A stretch of DNA of 64,000 bases from Welwitschia mirabilis (Eukaryota; Gnetophyta; Gnetopsida; Welwitschiales): contig JBOZIK010000001.1 in the NCBI GenBank assembly GCA_051453625.1, positions 204,622,364-204,686,363 of the forward strand, read 5' to 3'. The translations under genes and the position numbers were made by a program. The notes under the pieces are model-generated. The model did not search any database. It was given only the letters and a program-made list of their open reading frames with translations, and was not told the origin of the DNA. Of this stretch, positions 13,042 to 25,082 are shown piece after piece (position 1 is the stretch's first letter; every line of letters starts with the position of its first letter).

Positions 13042-13165
13042 TATGGTGGTAAAGGTGGTGAACTTGGTGGAAGTGATGAAGGTGGTGAAAGTGGTGCAAG
13101 TGTTGGATGTAGCAAAAGTGGGGAAGGTGGTGGAAGTGATGAAGATGATGGAAGTGATGGGATTC
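13042..13165. repeat. GGTGGn minisatellite expanded in one LTR
   Basis: Irregular units of GGTGGTGAA/GGTGGAAGTGATGAA form an unusually G-rich island of about 120 bp. The matching place in the other LTR (about 22,767-22,795) carries only two or three units. The minus-strand His-rich ORF across it is an artefact of this repeat. Confidence 0.8.
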
Positions 13166-13510
13166 CATCACCTTTCCAAGCCAGTTCGTGTATAATATTT
13201 CATAATAATAATGCATTTATTAAAATAAGAAATAAAATAGACCACCTCATAAATATAATTTCCATGTTTACAACTATTAAACAAGAAAAATAATAGAATC
13301 ACTAACTTATCCACTAACATAACCACAACTTTAACCACTGTATCCACAAAAGATCATGAAATTACCAAAAATTATGACAAGAATAACATTATAGCTATTA
13401 TAAATGAAATTACTTTAAAATAAGAAGTTATAGCAAAATGTTTCATAATATAACTATATCTCAATGATAGTAATAATAAGTATTTAAATCTTGAAATTCT
13501 AGATGTGACA

Positions 13511-13526
13511 CTACTCTATTCCTTAA
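13511..13526 (-). other. Copia polypurine tract
   Basis: The minus strand reads AAGGAATAGAGTAG directly before the LTR start TGTCACAT. This is the purine-rich plus-strand primer position expected at the 3' LTR. Confidence 0.5.
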
Positions 13527-14626
13527 GATCATTCATCCTTAATTTGAGCTATAATGTATCTATTTTATATTCTCAAGTAGCTTGTCTTTTTATCTATCAT
13601 AATCATTGTACTTATAAAGTTGATTTTATCTTTCTTCAATGCTATATAAATTCTTGAATAAGTTGGAATGTTATCTATAGACTTGGTAATAAAATATATC
13701 AATCATCAAGATAACACCAATCATCGCTTATTTCTAGAATGATCAAGCCTCTAGAAATTTTCTTATTTTTATTTCCTTTGATTTGAGTTCATGGTATATG
13801 CTCTAAAAGTTGTATCTTATATGTACATTAATCTTCAAAATTTACAAAAACTCTTTTGTTATACATGAACTTTAAACCTTATAATTTTCTAAGGTCATAA
13901 TGGTTAGTTAATTTAGGGAAATATTATGAACTAGTGTATCTTTCATGAGAGGTTGAATAAAGGCTACATAACTTATTTTTCAAGGAATTTCTAAGAACAT
14001 AGTTGAATATACTTAAAAATGATTGAAAATCATTTAATTTCATAAGTTAAAATATCTTAATGATTTTCTTCCTTTGACCAAAATCACAATAAGCTTGACC
14101 TATTAAATCTAAAACTATAAAATCAAACATTGCAACATAGCAATATCTCACTCCAACCTATATACTTATAATCTAAAGATGATATGTAGAAATTCCTCAA
14201 GCCTAAACTCATAAATCATAAGTCTCTTTCACTCTATACTTCTTTCTTGTGTGCTTCTTTCAATGCCTCTTTGATACTTCTGCTTCTATAATCTAGTTGA
14301 GTTTTCACTTTTAAGTATAACATAATACCATAAAACTGTATCAAGGACAAATGTGTGAAATATGTCTAAGTTATAAGCTTATCCCAAGGGAATAAATGAA
14401 GGAACTATAGATGAGACTATTATTATTAATAGATAAATGAATAACAATCAAATTATTATAATAATTATATATACATAGCATGTATAGCATAAATAAGATC
14501 TTAGATTTAGACCAATGTTATGCAAGCATAGATCAAATGAATACATAAGAGCTTGATATTAGTTAAAAATGAGAAAAATATATGGTAATAATAGGACCAC
14601 AAAACTTCTACATATTTTCTTATAAG
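13527..14626. other. Copia internal, RT region not readable
   Basis: RT and RNase H would be expected here on the minus strand but no motif could be read, and the stretch is too short to hold both. Likely deleted and decayed. Confidence 0.4.
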
Positions 14627-14960
14627 TTAAAGTATTAGTATTATTTTAAAAACCCAAAGATAAAGACTAAATAAGATACTTAAAAAAGTAATTAAGCACA
14701 TTTGTAGAAGCTGATATCTTCTAGTTAAGAAAAGGAGATGGATGATGACATTTGAGGGAAAAGACCCTTGAATAAATGATAAAGCACAAAGACATTCTAC
14801 TTTGTAAGATCTCCGTAAAAACATTAAGTTACCATTGTGTTTCTTGCTAAAGCTCTTAGTTTTAAGAGAGTTACTTAACATAAGAATGCAATAGCCACAA
14901 AAATATCTCCCTATAGGAATTCTCAAACTTTCATAGTACTACTTCTTATTTCGGCTTTTT
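14627..14960 (-). pseudogene. Decayed copia integrase, C-terminal part
   Basis: The minus frame (99 open codons, 14,627-14,926) has the order found at the end of copia integrases: RYFCGYCILMLSN (usual FWGDCVLTATYLIN), then SYKVECLCALSFIQG (usual SYKHLRVFGCLCYAST), LLFL followed by RRYQLLQM (usual VFLGYP...KGYKLLDL). A shifted frame then resembles the FVSRDVVFHE strand. Individual residues are much altered. Integrase of this family inserts the cDNA copy into the host chromosome; this copy cannot function. Confidence 0.55.
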
Positions 14961-16090
14961 ATAATTACTTGACTTTTGTATAAGATTATATTATCAAAAA
15001 GTCCTATAGAGTTAATATTCATAGAGATTTTTAAAGAGAAAAACTTGTTTATTCCAATGTATTAAATACATTAAAACCTACCTCACTTAGAGGTTCTTTA
15101 TACTTTATTTAGTTTATTACATACATTAACAACCATACTCATTAAGTATGGATTTAAATTTAAAAATTAAAAGATCAAGTATTTGTAGCATTTAAATCCT
15201 TATTAATAGAATTTTCAAGGTAAACTTAGGTTTAAATTAGAAAGCCTCCTTACAGATAATTATGGTAATACACTTTTAATTAATTTGCCTAATTTTGTAG
15301 GGAAAAAGAAATTAGACATGTACACATCATTCCCCTAGTACTCTGTAAGAAAACGAAGTAGCTAAAAAGGTAATACAACATTGTTGGAGCATGACAGATC
15401 CATAGTTATTGGTGTTCATTTTTTCTAAAATATTTTAAGCTAAAGATATTTTAATAACTTCTTACCTAGGGCGTGGACCTTCTTTATCTATATTTGACAA
15501 TTTAGTTCTATAAACTTAATGGAATGTGAATGAAAGCACACAAGGTCCTTTATTGCAATGTATACATGCATGTATAGTAGGAATATAGAACAAGGCTATA
15601 AGAGATAGCTAAAAGATGTAATTTATCATTTTCCTGGATTATAGTTAAGATAACCTTTGCTACGAATAGTAGGATCCTAAAAGCAATTTGTTTTTCAAGT
15701 CATAAGACATGAAGTCTAGGGAAGATGTAATATATTATCATACTGAAGATAACAATTAAAGTTAATTTATCTCTAAACTCTAGCATTAAGTACCTCTTTC
15801 AAGGCTAAGTAAAAATGAAAAGAAGAGGAAGTTATTTCTAGTTGAAATTCCATGGTAAAAAGTTAGGATTACAATGTAAATAATGAAAGTCCTCCAAATA
15901 AAATTTAAAAAAAAATAAAAAGAAAGGGCAAGAAGAACCTATTAACACCTCTTATTAGGTAAGACATTTAACTAGAACATTGTATACCCCTAAAAGTTTT
16001 TCTCCCTATTTCTTCTTCCTTATATTGCATCATGTAGACACATGGTAATGAGTCCAAAATAATTATCTTTATTGAAGTATAAAAATTGAC
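14961..16090. other. Copia internal, integrase core expected
   Basis: By position the catalytic DDE core of integrase lies here on the minus strand. Frames are broken too often to place catalytic residues. Confidence 0.35.
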
Positions 16091-16310
16091 TTAATGTAGT
16101 ATGAATAGTAACTAATAAATGGTGATTAATAATCTAATGAAAAATGTAATAGTTATATGAGTGAACATTAAAAATGCTAAAAGTAATAATAACAATGCCT
16201 TTTCTTGGAGTCCTTCTAAAGATAACGAAGGGATCTTCTTGAAAAAGTGTACAAACCTTCAAGAATAAACATAATGAGTGAGATAAATCAAGGTATTAGA
16301 TGCCAAAGAA
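16091..16310 (-). pseudogene. GAG-pre-integrase-like remnant of copia pol
   Basis: The minus strand near 16,308 begins LWHL, followed after a stop by a run ending LEGLYTFS. This resembles the LWHxRLGHxSxxRL motif before copia integrase. It lies in the right order, upstream of the integrase segment at 14.6-14.96 kb. The zinc-binding Cys pair is not readable. Confidence 0.4.
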
Positions 16311-17252
16311 GACATAGAAATATGACTTTGAAAATTATGAGTGCATAATTTACATAGAAAATAGTAAAATTTCTTGTAAATTTAAAGCCATAGCTTAGTT
16401 TATCTAACCTATTATTTTCTATGTTGATAACATCATCCTCGCCTCAAAGGATTCCATTTCCATTGTAAATAAAACTATAACAAGATTGCATTCTTAGTTT
16501 TAGAAGTATATGACATCTTAAAATGATTTTTTAGTTGATTAATTTTTAAAATATATATATCTTAGCTATCCATACTAAAAGTACCATTGGTAAGGAAGTG
16601 TTCAATGTCCATGACCCTCTAACTTACATAAATAAATCTTGCATTACAAATGATAAATCTTATGTTATAAGGATTAAGGTAAGGGTATTTAAGGCATCTT
16701 ATACTCCTCATATATTTTATATAAAAATATTATGTTATAATCTTTAGATAAAATCTCATAATAAGATAAGTAAGAAGAAAGTCTTGGTTCAGTTTGGGAG
16801 ATAAAGGAAACATGTTTAATGTTTTGAAATGCCACTTGATTAGGCTAGAAGGTTTGATAAATAGATGATTATTGATGTTCTAGATGTTCATGGCCATCCA
16901 GATTTAATATTACTATTATGGTATAACTCAAATTATATGTTATTCTAATTCTAGTTCTCAAATCTTCCTAAATACTGATGTGTCATAGGGACTTCTTATG
17001 ATCTCATCATCATTTATCATGGAGATTTTGTGGCAATCAAATCTAGTTAAAGAAGTGTGTTTTCGTATCCATGTTATAACTTCCTTATTTTATAAATCTA
17101 AAAGTGCTAATAGTAATGATTCTTTAAAATCACCCTATTTATTTATAAATTTTATTAATTTGTCCCCTTATAAATTAGTTAATTAGAAATATTTGCACAT
17201 CATGTATCTTCACTTTGACAAACCCTCCTCTCATAATGTTTCATGCTGTAAC
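16311..17252. other. Copia internal, no domain readable
   Basis: Protease/gag side of the copia element immediately left of the TRIM. No motif was recognised. Confidence 0.35.
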
Positions 17253-17780
17253 TATTAGGCCCTTTATCATTACATCAAAAGCCATGACTTAGGTGGAAAA
17301 TAAAATCCTTTANNNNNNNNNNNNNNNNNNNNNNNNNNNNNNNNNNNNNNNNNNNNNNNNNNNNNNNNNNNNNNNNNNNNNNNNNNNNNNNNNNNNNNNN
17401 NNNNNNNNNNNNAAAGTCATGACTTAGGTTGAAAATAAAATCCTTTATAATTACCAACTTATTGAGTTTAGCATGGAAACTACATATCTAACAATCTCCC
17501 CCTTGATCCACATTTTGAGTTCTTACATGAACCAGGAAGCCATTAAGGAGACTCGAACTCAAGACACACTAATAACCATGACTCTGATACCAATTGTTGG
17601 GTCCTTTATAATTACACCAAAAGCTATGACTTAGGTGAAAATTGGAATCATTTATATTTAACCACTTTTTAAGCTGGGTATGTGAAACATATATGTAATA
17701 AATCTCCCACTCAATCCACATGCCAAGTGCTCACATGAACTAGGAAGGCACTAGGGAGACTTGAGCCTAAGATTAGTCAA
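17253..17780 (-). repeat. Inverted half of the TRIM array
   Basis: On the minus strand, right to left: a truncated internal segment (17,701-17,780), an LTR (17,595-17,700), PBS CTCTGATACCAAT at about 17,582-17,594, an internal segment with polypurine tract (17,494 rightward; plus-strand AATCTCCCCCTTGATCC), and a second LTR (17,253-17,493) split by a 100-N gap. Pieces on the two sides of the gap repeat each other. Confidence 0.8.
17313..17412. other. Assembly gap (100 N) with duplicated flanks
   Basis: The last 36 bases before the gap and the first 35 after it differ at about two positions plus one length difference. The two contig ends probably overlap or represent two copies of the same LTR. 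Confidence 0.95.
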
Positions 17781-18503
17781 GTGGATCAAGGGGGAGATTA
17801 TTGGGTATGTGGTCCCCATACCTAGCCCAACAAGTTGGTAATTATAAAGGGTTATAGTTTTCACCTAAGTCATAAGTTTTGGTATGATGATAAAGGGTCC
17901 AACAATTGGTATCAGAGCCATGGTTGTTAGTTGATCTCAGGTTTGAGTCTCCCAAGTGGCTTCTTTATCCATGTGAGTACCTCACATGTGGATTGAGGAA
18001 AAGATTATTGGATATGCAGTTCCTCTTATAACTACATAAATATGATGGATTTTAGTTTCCACCTAATTCATGTCTTTTGGTGTAATGGTAATGGACTCAA
18101 TAATTGGTATCAGAGCCATGGTTATCAACTGGTCTTGGGTTTGAGTCTCCCCAGTGGCTTCCTAGTTTATGTGGGCACTTGGCATGTGGATCAAAGGGGA
18201 AATTATTAAATATGTGATCTTCATACCTATTGTATTATGAAGATTTTAAGTTTTCACTTAAGTTATGGATTTTGATGTGATGGTAGAGGACCCAACAATT
18301 GGTATTAAAGTCATGGTTATTGGCTGGTTATGGGTTTAAGTCTTCTAGTGGATTTCTAGTTAACATGAGTACTTGGCATGTGGATCAAGGGGGAGATTGT
18401 TGGGTATGTAGTCCCTATGCCCAGCTTAACAAGTGAGTAAATATGATGGATTTCAATTTTCACCTAAGTTATGGATTTTCATGTAATAATAAAGGGACTA
18501 ATA
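17781..18503 (+). repeat. Direct half of the TRIM array: four LTRs, three internals
   Basis: A polypurine end (17,782-17,798) leads into LTRs at 17,799-17,904, 18,006-18,102, 18,204-18,297 and 18,398-18,503, spaced about 200 bp apart. PBS copies start at 17,905 (TTGGTATCAGAGCC), 18,103 (TTGGTATCAGAGCC) and 18,298 (TTGGTATTAAAGTC, decayed). The polypurine tract is AAGGGGGAGATTG before the last LTR and decayed before the others. Head-to-tail LTR sharing indicates LTR-LTR recombination or multimer insertion. Confidence 0.85.
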
Positions 18504-21142
18504 GCAACTCTAATTTCCTTAACTATTCTTGGAATTTGTGTATTTTGACCACATAAGACTTGAATTATTTACCTCTCTAGTAATTTTTAAAGCCATCAAA
18601 CTACTTTATAGCTTTAGTAATCTCATTAAAGAGAAAATAAATTCCTTTAATTTTTTATCTTCTTCACTAAAATTGTGGTTTCCTATGACTTTAGCATAAA
18701 CTAAGTAACCCCTAATTGACCATTAGAAAGATGATCATAAACATGACTCTCACTGCCTGCACCATAGTGCTAATGATGTTGTTCAAATAGAGAATGATCA
18801 TGCAACATTAGAGAAACAATGATGCCTATAATACTCTTCTTAGAATTTTACTCTTTGCAATCATCACACTTACCAATGAAGATGGATAGAATAGAGTTGA
18901 CATTCAAAATAAGAAATGTAGAATAATAATGATCAAAACAAAAGCATAGTCAAAGGTGGACAAGGTGATGAACCAATGGAATTCTAAAGAAGACAAAAGG
19001 AGGAGATGCCATTGGGGAGCTGTGCAAGAGGAGATAGTACAAGTAAAAGATAAGATAATATCATTGCTTTATAGTACTCAAGTAGGTCATCAAATTTTAA
19101 TGTTTGTTCAAAATGCAATTTGTATTCACTATCACTAGTACTTATTTTCTTAGTCTCGATTTACTTTTCTTTATCTTTACATTTTATATATTCTTCCATT
19201 TACATATTTCTTTTAACTTTAACTTTCATCTTAAATATTAAAATAATTCCCTTGAATTCTTGTAAACTTAAAAAAGTATAGAAGAAGAGAAAAAAATAGA
19301 TAAGAATGGAAAGATAAAACATTTAGATAGAAAGTTAATCATAAAGAATTGAGTACTTTAATTCTCTTTTGTAAAATGTTCTACAAATGGTGGAGGTAGT
19401 TTCAAATTCTACCATTATATCTCTCAATTTTCATTTCTATTCTTTCTCTTGAATATTACTTGTATTTAAGTAGGCAATTTGGATATTTTTATAGCTATTC
19501 TTTTTCTCAAGCTATATCATTTAAATGTGATTCTACTATTTCTTCATAAATGGTCTTATAGTTGGTGTAAAATGCGTTTAAATAATTATTTTTAATTTTG
19601 TACAATAAAGGATCTTTTATACCCTTTACAATTTGTAAAAAACTTCTTCAGACCTTTAAGATTGAATTTTGATTACATGGTATTTGACATTAATAAATGG
19701 TAATTAGCTACTTAACTAGTTGAGTGTTAAGGCCAAATAGAAATGATAAATACTATTTTCCTTTCTCAATCCTTAGATATGAAATAGTACAAGGCAACAA
19801 CCTTTTCTCCAAGAAATCCAAGTATGTAAATACATTTCTAATATTATAAATCCTATTAGTATTAATCTTGTATACTAGGAATAGAAAGTTTAAGAATAAG
19901 AAAAGTAGATATTGAGTAATTAGTTATTCACGTTTAAGGAGTACATCACTTTATCATTATTCATAGATCAATGCTATATATTCATGTAATCACCTCTTAT
20001 TCTCAAAAATTGAAATTTCAAAAAGAATCTAAGTTCTTAAATAAAATGAAAACTAGAATGGTAGAAAGGAGAATCAGTGCAAGAAACATAGCATATATTT
20101 GCAACATCTAATCATAGAGATCTAAAGCCTTGGAAAAGTCCCAAAAATTATTAGGTTTTAGGAAATTTTTACATGATTTAGCATTTCCTCAAATGCTTTT
20201 ATAAAAATGAATAGTAATTTCATCTACATGTTAATGGATTCTAATAGATATTTTTTCCAATGTTATGTTCTGCAACTACGAGCTTCCCTTACTGATAATA
20301 TTAATAAACATAATTTACATTTTAGATACTAAGAAAGTTAATAATTGTTATGTGTTACTTTTACAACGTGGTCATACTCAACTTAGAATTTACAAGAATA
20401 TAAAACAAATAACTTTGAGTAATATTTTATCAATGTTAGCTCTAACCTATCAAAAATATTAATTAATTTTGCTACATGCTTCAGCATGAATTTTTTTTAT
20501 AGTAATCAAGTGGGATAGCTAAATCAGGGTTTCTAGCATATTTTAAATCTCCAATTAATGTTTGTTTCTTATAGTTCAAACATAGATCACTTGTCAATGA
20601 TAAAGGCTTTTAACATAATGAAGTTTGTCATATAAACAATTGAATACAAACTTCAAGGCAATGGTAAATTATCTATAATTGATACAATGGACATCATTAT
20701 AATTGAATCCTTACTTAAGGAAACTTTTTTAATGTTTTACCTAAGATAGTTGATAATTTATTGTGATGAGTGAGATTGATGTATTACTTTAATCTCTAAA
20801 ATATCTATGATGGATAAATGCAAGTTAAAATAAAATAATTACTTACTAAACTTTGATGATGTATACTTCTTAGTAAATAGGTCCTTTAGTATTTCATATA
20901 GTAGTACTTTCATATAATAAAAGAAAAAAGTAATTAACTTCACTTAATCTATTACTTACTAAATATTTTTCTAATGTCTTGGGAAATTTCTAAACCTAAA
21001 ACATCTAATGTCTTTGTAACAATTATTCCTAATGAAACCACAATATATGCTCTAATGTTCAAATGTATAATGCCTTTACAATAATTATGCCTAGTAAAAT
21101 TATAACTTTATAGTGACTATGCCTAATATAATCACTAACCTA
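18504..21142. other. Copia internal, gag side, no domain readable
   Basis: Between the TRIM and the PBS of the copia element, where gag should lie on the minus strand. No zinc knuckle or gag motif could be read. The plus ORFs at 18,956-19,138 and 20,265-20,462 look like chance frames. Confidence 0.35.
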
Positions 21143-21154
21143 GCTCTGATACTA
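21143..21154 (-). other. Copia primer binding site (iMet tRNA type)
   Basis: The minus strand reads TAGTATCAGAGC, one base from TGGTATCAGAGC, the standard plant PBS complementary to initiator Met tRNA. It lies eight bases inside the right LTR and fixes the element's orientation as minus. Confidence 0.7.
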
Positions 21155-21162
21155 AAATTTAA

Positions 21163-23238
21163 CATTCTAAAATCCACTATAGATAACTTCAAGCTTACTT
21201 AGATACCCAAATGTACTGTCCTTAATATTTTCCAGAAACTATGCACTAATTAAAAACTTATCATGTTTTTAATTATTCTAAGAATATAAGCTTATAATAT
21301 CAACTACATATTATTTGAGAATATACAATGTAAGACTTGGATTATGGGTTACAGTAATAAATATATAAAACACACATACACATATAGTTTTTTCATTAAA
21401 CACTTCTAATCATTCCAATAAAAGGAAGATAAATACATTGCAAAATATTCATATCACTTCCAAAAAGAATTTGAATATAGTACTTATATTTACATAAATA
21501 GTAAAATTTATTTAGGATATCCCAGGTCCTTCAATTGCATGAATTCAAACAACAAGCAATACTATAGCTCTCAATTCAAATTACATTAGCTAGCTCATTC
21601 CAAGGCTTTCTTCATTATAGTTCATACACACATAAGCATGGCATAAGAACTATAACCTTACAATTCCTAGTATGGTCTATGACAAGATTTAAGTAAGGGA
21701 ATTCTACAAAAGATAGGACTCTTAAGAAAAATTGAAATGTAATCAAGTCAATCCAAGAATGTAATGCTAAATAATTCAAGATGTATTATCAACAATTCAA
21801 AGCACATTATAAGATATGACCAAAGCAACATTTGAAATTTATTTGGTTACACTCATCTAGAGGATATAATTTACTCCTTTTACTCTCTAGAAGTAATTTA
21901 TAGTAATCTAAATGCATATATCTAGGGGGGATAAGTTACTCCCTCTCCTCTCTAGAGGTAATTTATTGTAATCTAGACCAACGCATTTAGACAAGACACA
22001 TCTACCCCATTTACACTCTAGAGGAAGTTTTTCATAATCCAGAATATATTAATATAGGTCAGTAAAAGGTCACAAGCTTAAATTATTATGGATAAGGGCT
22101 AAGATAAAAGAATCCTAAACATGGTGTATGATTTATGAGCACAACTTGCGACCATTAACAATAAGGAAAATAACCAATAAAACTTTTAAGAACGCAAGCA
22201 TTATAAAATGAAAAGGAAATGCAAGAAAATAAGTAAGACAAGGATCATNNNNNNNNNNNNNNNNNNNNNNNNNNNNNNNNNNNNNNNNNNNNNNNNNNNN
22301 NNNNNNNNNNNNNNNNNNNNNNNNNNNNNNNNNNNNNNNNNNNNNNNNAATAAAACTTTTAAGAACGCAAGCATTATAAAATGAAAAGGAAATGCACGAA
22401 AATAAGTAAGACAAGGATCATATAAGAAAATAAACTAAATTAAAAATCATACAAGAATATACATCAAGCCAAAAATCATACAAAAATAAAATAAAACATC
22501 ATAAACCATACAATAATAAAATAAAATATCATAAACCATACAAGATAATATATAAAACCAAAAATAATAATGAAATTAACATAAAAATTTGAAAAATTCT
22601 AGCAATCTAAACTTCTAAGGACTCCCAAGATCCAAGTTGAAGTCATCAAAATTTGATAAAGAAGGCTTTCACAAGATATAAAACAAGAGAATAAGAAGGT
22701 TTTATTTATAGCAAAGGATTAAGGATGCAAAATAAGACAAGAATGCGAAGAGACATGATCATAAAAGGGGGTGGTAAAGGTGGTGGACCTAGTCGAAATT
22801 CCATTATTTTGCTAGGGTACTAGGTGTATAATATTTAATAATAACAATGTATTTATTAAAATAAGAAATAAAAATGAGCCACTTCATAAGTATAACTTTC
22901 ATGTTTAAATAAATAAAAAGTACAACTATTGAATAAGGAAAATAATGCAACTACTAACTTATCCACTAACATGACCACCACTTTAATGACTATCTGATCC
23001 ACAAAAGATCATTATTAATTACCAAGAATTTACAACAAGAATAATATTATGGCTATTACAAATAAACGGACTTTAAAATAAAAGGTTTTAATAGAAATTT
23101 TTCATAATATAATTACATATCAATGATAGTAATAATAAGTATAATAACTAATTTAGCTTATGGATCCTATAATAACAAAATTTATTTTTATTAAATTTTT
23201 AGGTTAAGTCTTTAAACCTTGAACATCTACATGTGGCA
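21163..23238 (-). repeat. Copia 5' LTR (right copy), with gap
   Basis: Aligns with 11,631-13,510. On the minus strand it starts TGCCACATG. Its extra length comes largely from the 100-N gap and a 73-bp segment repeated on both sides of that gap. Differences from the other LTR look mostly like transitions. Confidence 0.8.
22249..22348. other. Assembly gap (100 N) with duplicated flanks
   Basis: Bases 22,176-22,248 and 22,349-22,421 are identical except for one position. This is a classic unmerged contig-end overlap. Confidence 0.97.
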
Positions 23239-25082
23239 TGCTATGAAATATCATAAAGCAATAAGAATTAAAAATGTAAATGATAAAAATGAAATACCAT
23301 TAGCATAACTTGAACCTCACCCAAAACTTTTAAAATAACATTGTAATCAACTAGGTTATAGATTTAGTAAATATTATTATTTATAACTACAAATCTAAGA
23401 ATAACAAATTAAGAATTATAAAATAATGCTTAAGACCCTTAAAAAATTAAGAAATAACATCAAAACTTCATATATTTATGCTACATATCTTGATAGTAAA
23501 ATAGTTAGTAATAACAAAAATTTGAAAGTAACTAAGAGTATGGCAAAATCTATAGAATGATAATAAGAAATTTATATCATAATGCATTTAATAGATTTAT
23601 TAAGATAATCTCATAGATATTTTAAGGTTTTTAAATATCTTTTTATTAATAATACAGAAAAATATATAAGGGAAAAAATCAAATAATATAGAAGAAAAAG
23701 GTTAATAAAGTCTACAACTTTAATAAAATAAGGTATTAAAAGTTATAATTTTTCATTGTTTAAGAAAGATAGTATTACCATTAGAGTTATTTTTTTACTA
23801 TTTAGGATATTATAAAAAATAGAAATCTAATATTTCTTTTAAGGTAATTTGTCATGATTGTGATTAAGACATTGAATCTTAAGGTGAATATGTAAAGCAT
23901 GAGTGACTGCATCAACTTGTTAGTTCTAGAGATGATTAATAATTTGTTGTTCATCTTCATATTACATGGGGTTATTTATATAATGATCATGATTCATTAT
24001 TATACTATATGCATGACATTAGAGTATATTGGATCCTATTAAAGCATTAGTACATTGAAATTTTACATTTTGAGAGTATAACTTAGTTGTTTCTATGTAT
24101 TTCTAAGTTAAATTTAATATTTTCATGTAATATAAGTTAGGAGAGATGTAATTATGAAAAATCATATTATAGAATTTTTAGAAGTTACTATGATAACTAT
24201 TGTATAATGTTGTAGTAGAATTTCTAATTGGATTTTGGCATTGTAGCACCATAAAAATATTTACCTTATGTATGCATAAATCACATGTGGAAAATTAGAA
24301 GTTTTAAAACCTACCTTATAGAAAACTAATTTGAGTATGGTTATGTAATATACATCTTAATTTATGCCATTTTTATTCATCATTTTACTTTAGGAGGAGT
24401 TTTTGGCTACATTTCTTTCTCTCATTTCTTCTATTCCAAGTTGGTATTCTCTTTATATTAGCTTTATAATCCTTTTCTATTATTAATTATTAAATATTAT
24501 AATAATTTACATTAATTTTCATCAATTTATATCCTCTTAAAATTTATTTTTCACCTTCATTTCTCCCATTTATATCCATCCAGAGGACATTACGAGGTAG
24601 TGAAATGTAATGATTGACTAATGTAAGAGGTAAAGGAATTAGATCTTCAAAATATTTATATGTAATACTAATGGAAAGAATCATGATTGAATTTTAAACT
24701 AATAAGTATTCTTTCCTTATCTTTTTATTCATGTATTTACACGATTTGTTCATTTTTGTCATGCATTCCTTTGAATTCAATTAGAGTTCTTATAACATGG
24801 TGTATATTTAGTGCTAATAGGATGGTTATACATTTAGTATCTATCATGGCATTCTTTGATACTACATGTCTTTTTCTCAAAGGAATCATGCATTTTATCC
24901 CTCTTCTCTCTTGTTTCCTCTATTCTTCTCATTTGTTGTATTATTATTCTATCATATTTTCATCTTTTATTCTTAAGCATTGAATAATGGATTCTTATTT
25001 TGTACTTTCTAATGGAATTGAATTTATCATGAATATTTTTTAATTTACTTAAATTTTAATTTGTAATATTTTATTTTTCTCA
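23239..25082. other. No recognisable gene
   Basis: AT-rich flank of the copia element. The 98-codon plus ORF at 24,687-24,983 is a hydrophobic, Phe/Ile/Ser-rich frame with no family resemblance, typical of T-rich DNA. Confidence 0.45.

Larger units (their letters stand above)
11631..13510 (-). repeat. Copia 3' LTR (left copy)
   Basis: Aligns along its length with 21,163-23,238: shared TTCTAAAATCCACTATAGA at the left edge, and CTTGAAATTCTAGATGTGACA here against CTTGAACATCTACATGTGGCA there at the right edge. On the minus strand it starts TGTCACAT and ends TTTTAGAACA, so it has TG...CA ends. It contains three internal tandem arrays (12,277-12,450; 12,640-12,845; 13,042-13,165). Confidence 0.8.
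17253..18503. mobile_element. Compound TRIM: inverted and direct arrays of one mini-retrotransposon
   Basis: The unit is a very short LTR of about 95-106 bp (ancestral ends TGTTGGGTATG...GGGTCCAACA), then ATTGGTATCAGAGCCATGG (an iMet-type PBS), about 100 bp of non-coding sequence, then a polypurine tract GATCAAGGGGGAGATT leading into the next LTR. That is the architecture of a terminal-repeat retrotransposon in miniature, which encodes no protein and relies on another element's enzymes. Units are inverted from 17,253 to about 17,780 and direct from about 17,781 to 18,503. GTAAC (17,248-17,252) and GCAAC (18,504-18,508) flank the whole block and look like a 5-bp target duplication with one C/T change. 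Confidence 0.85.
11631..23238 (-). mobile_element. Ty1/copia LTR retrotransposon, minus orientation, with nested TRIM
   Basis: Long direct repeats at 11,631-13,510 and 21,163-23,238 flank about 7.65 kb. On the minus strand the order is 5' LTR (right copy), an iMet-type PBS at 21,143-21,154, a gag side with no readable domain, a GAG-pre-integrase-like motif near 16.3 kb, an integrase C-terminal segment at 14.6-14.96 kb, a purine-rich tract at 13,511-13,526, and the 3' LTR (left copy). The compound TRIM at 17,253-18,503 adds 1.25 kb. Only 1.1 kb lies between integrase and the 3' LTR, too little for intact RT and RNase H, so that part is deleted. No clean target-site duplication was found. Confidence 0.75.

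Noticed and set aside
13034-13216. His-rich minus-strand ORF (HHFHHLHHF repeats)
   Set aside because: It is an artefact of the GGTGG minisatellite inside a retrotransposon LTR.
17905-18160. tRNA gene or tRNA-derived SINE suggested by TGGTATCAGAGCC and GGTTTGAGTCTC
   Set aside because: No cloverleaf can be formed; flanking LTR and polypurine tract identify it as a TRIM PBS region. The B-box likeness is kept as a low-weight finding.
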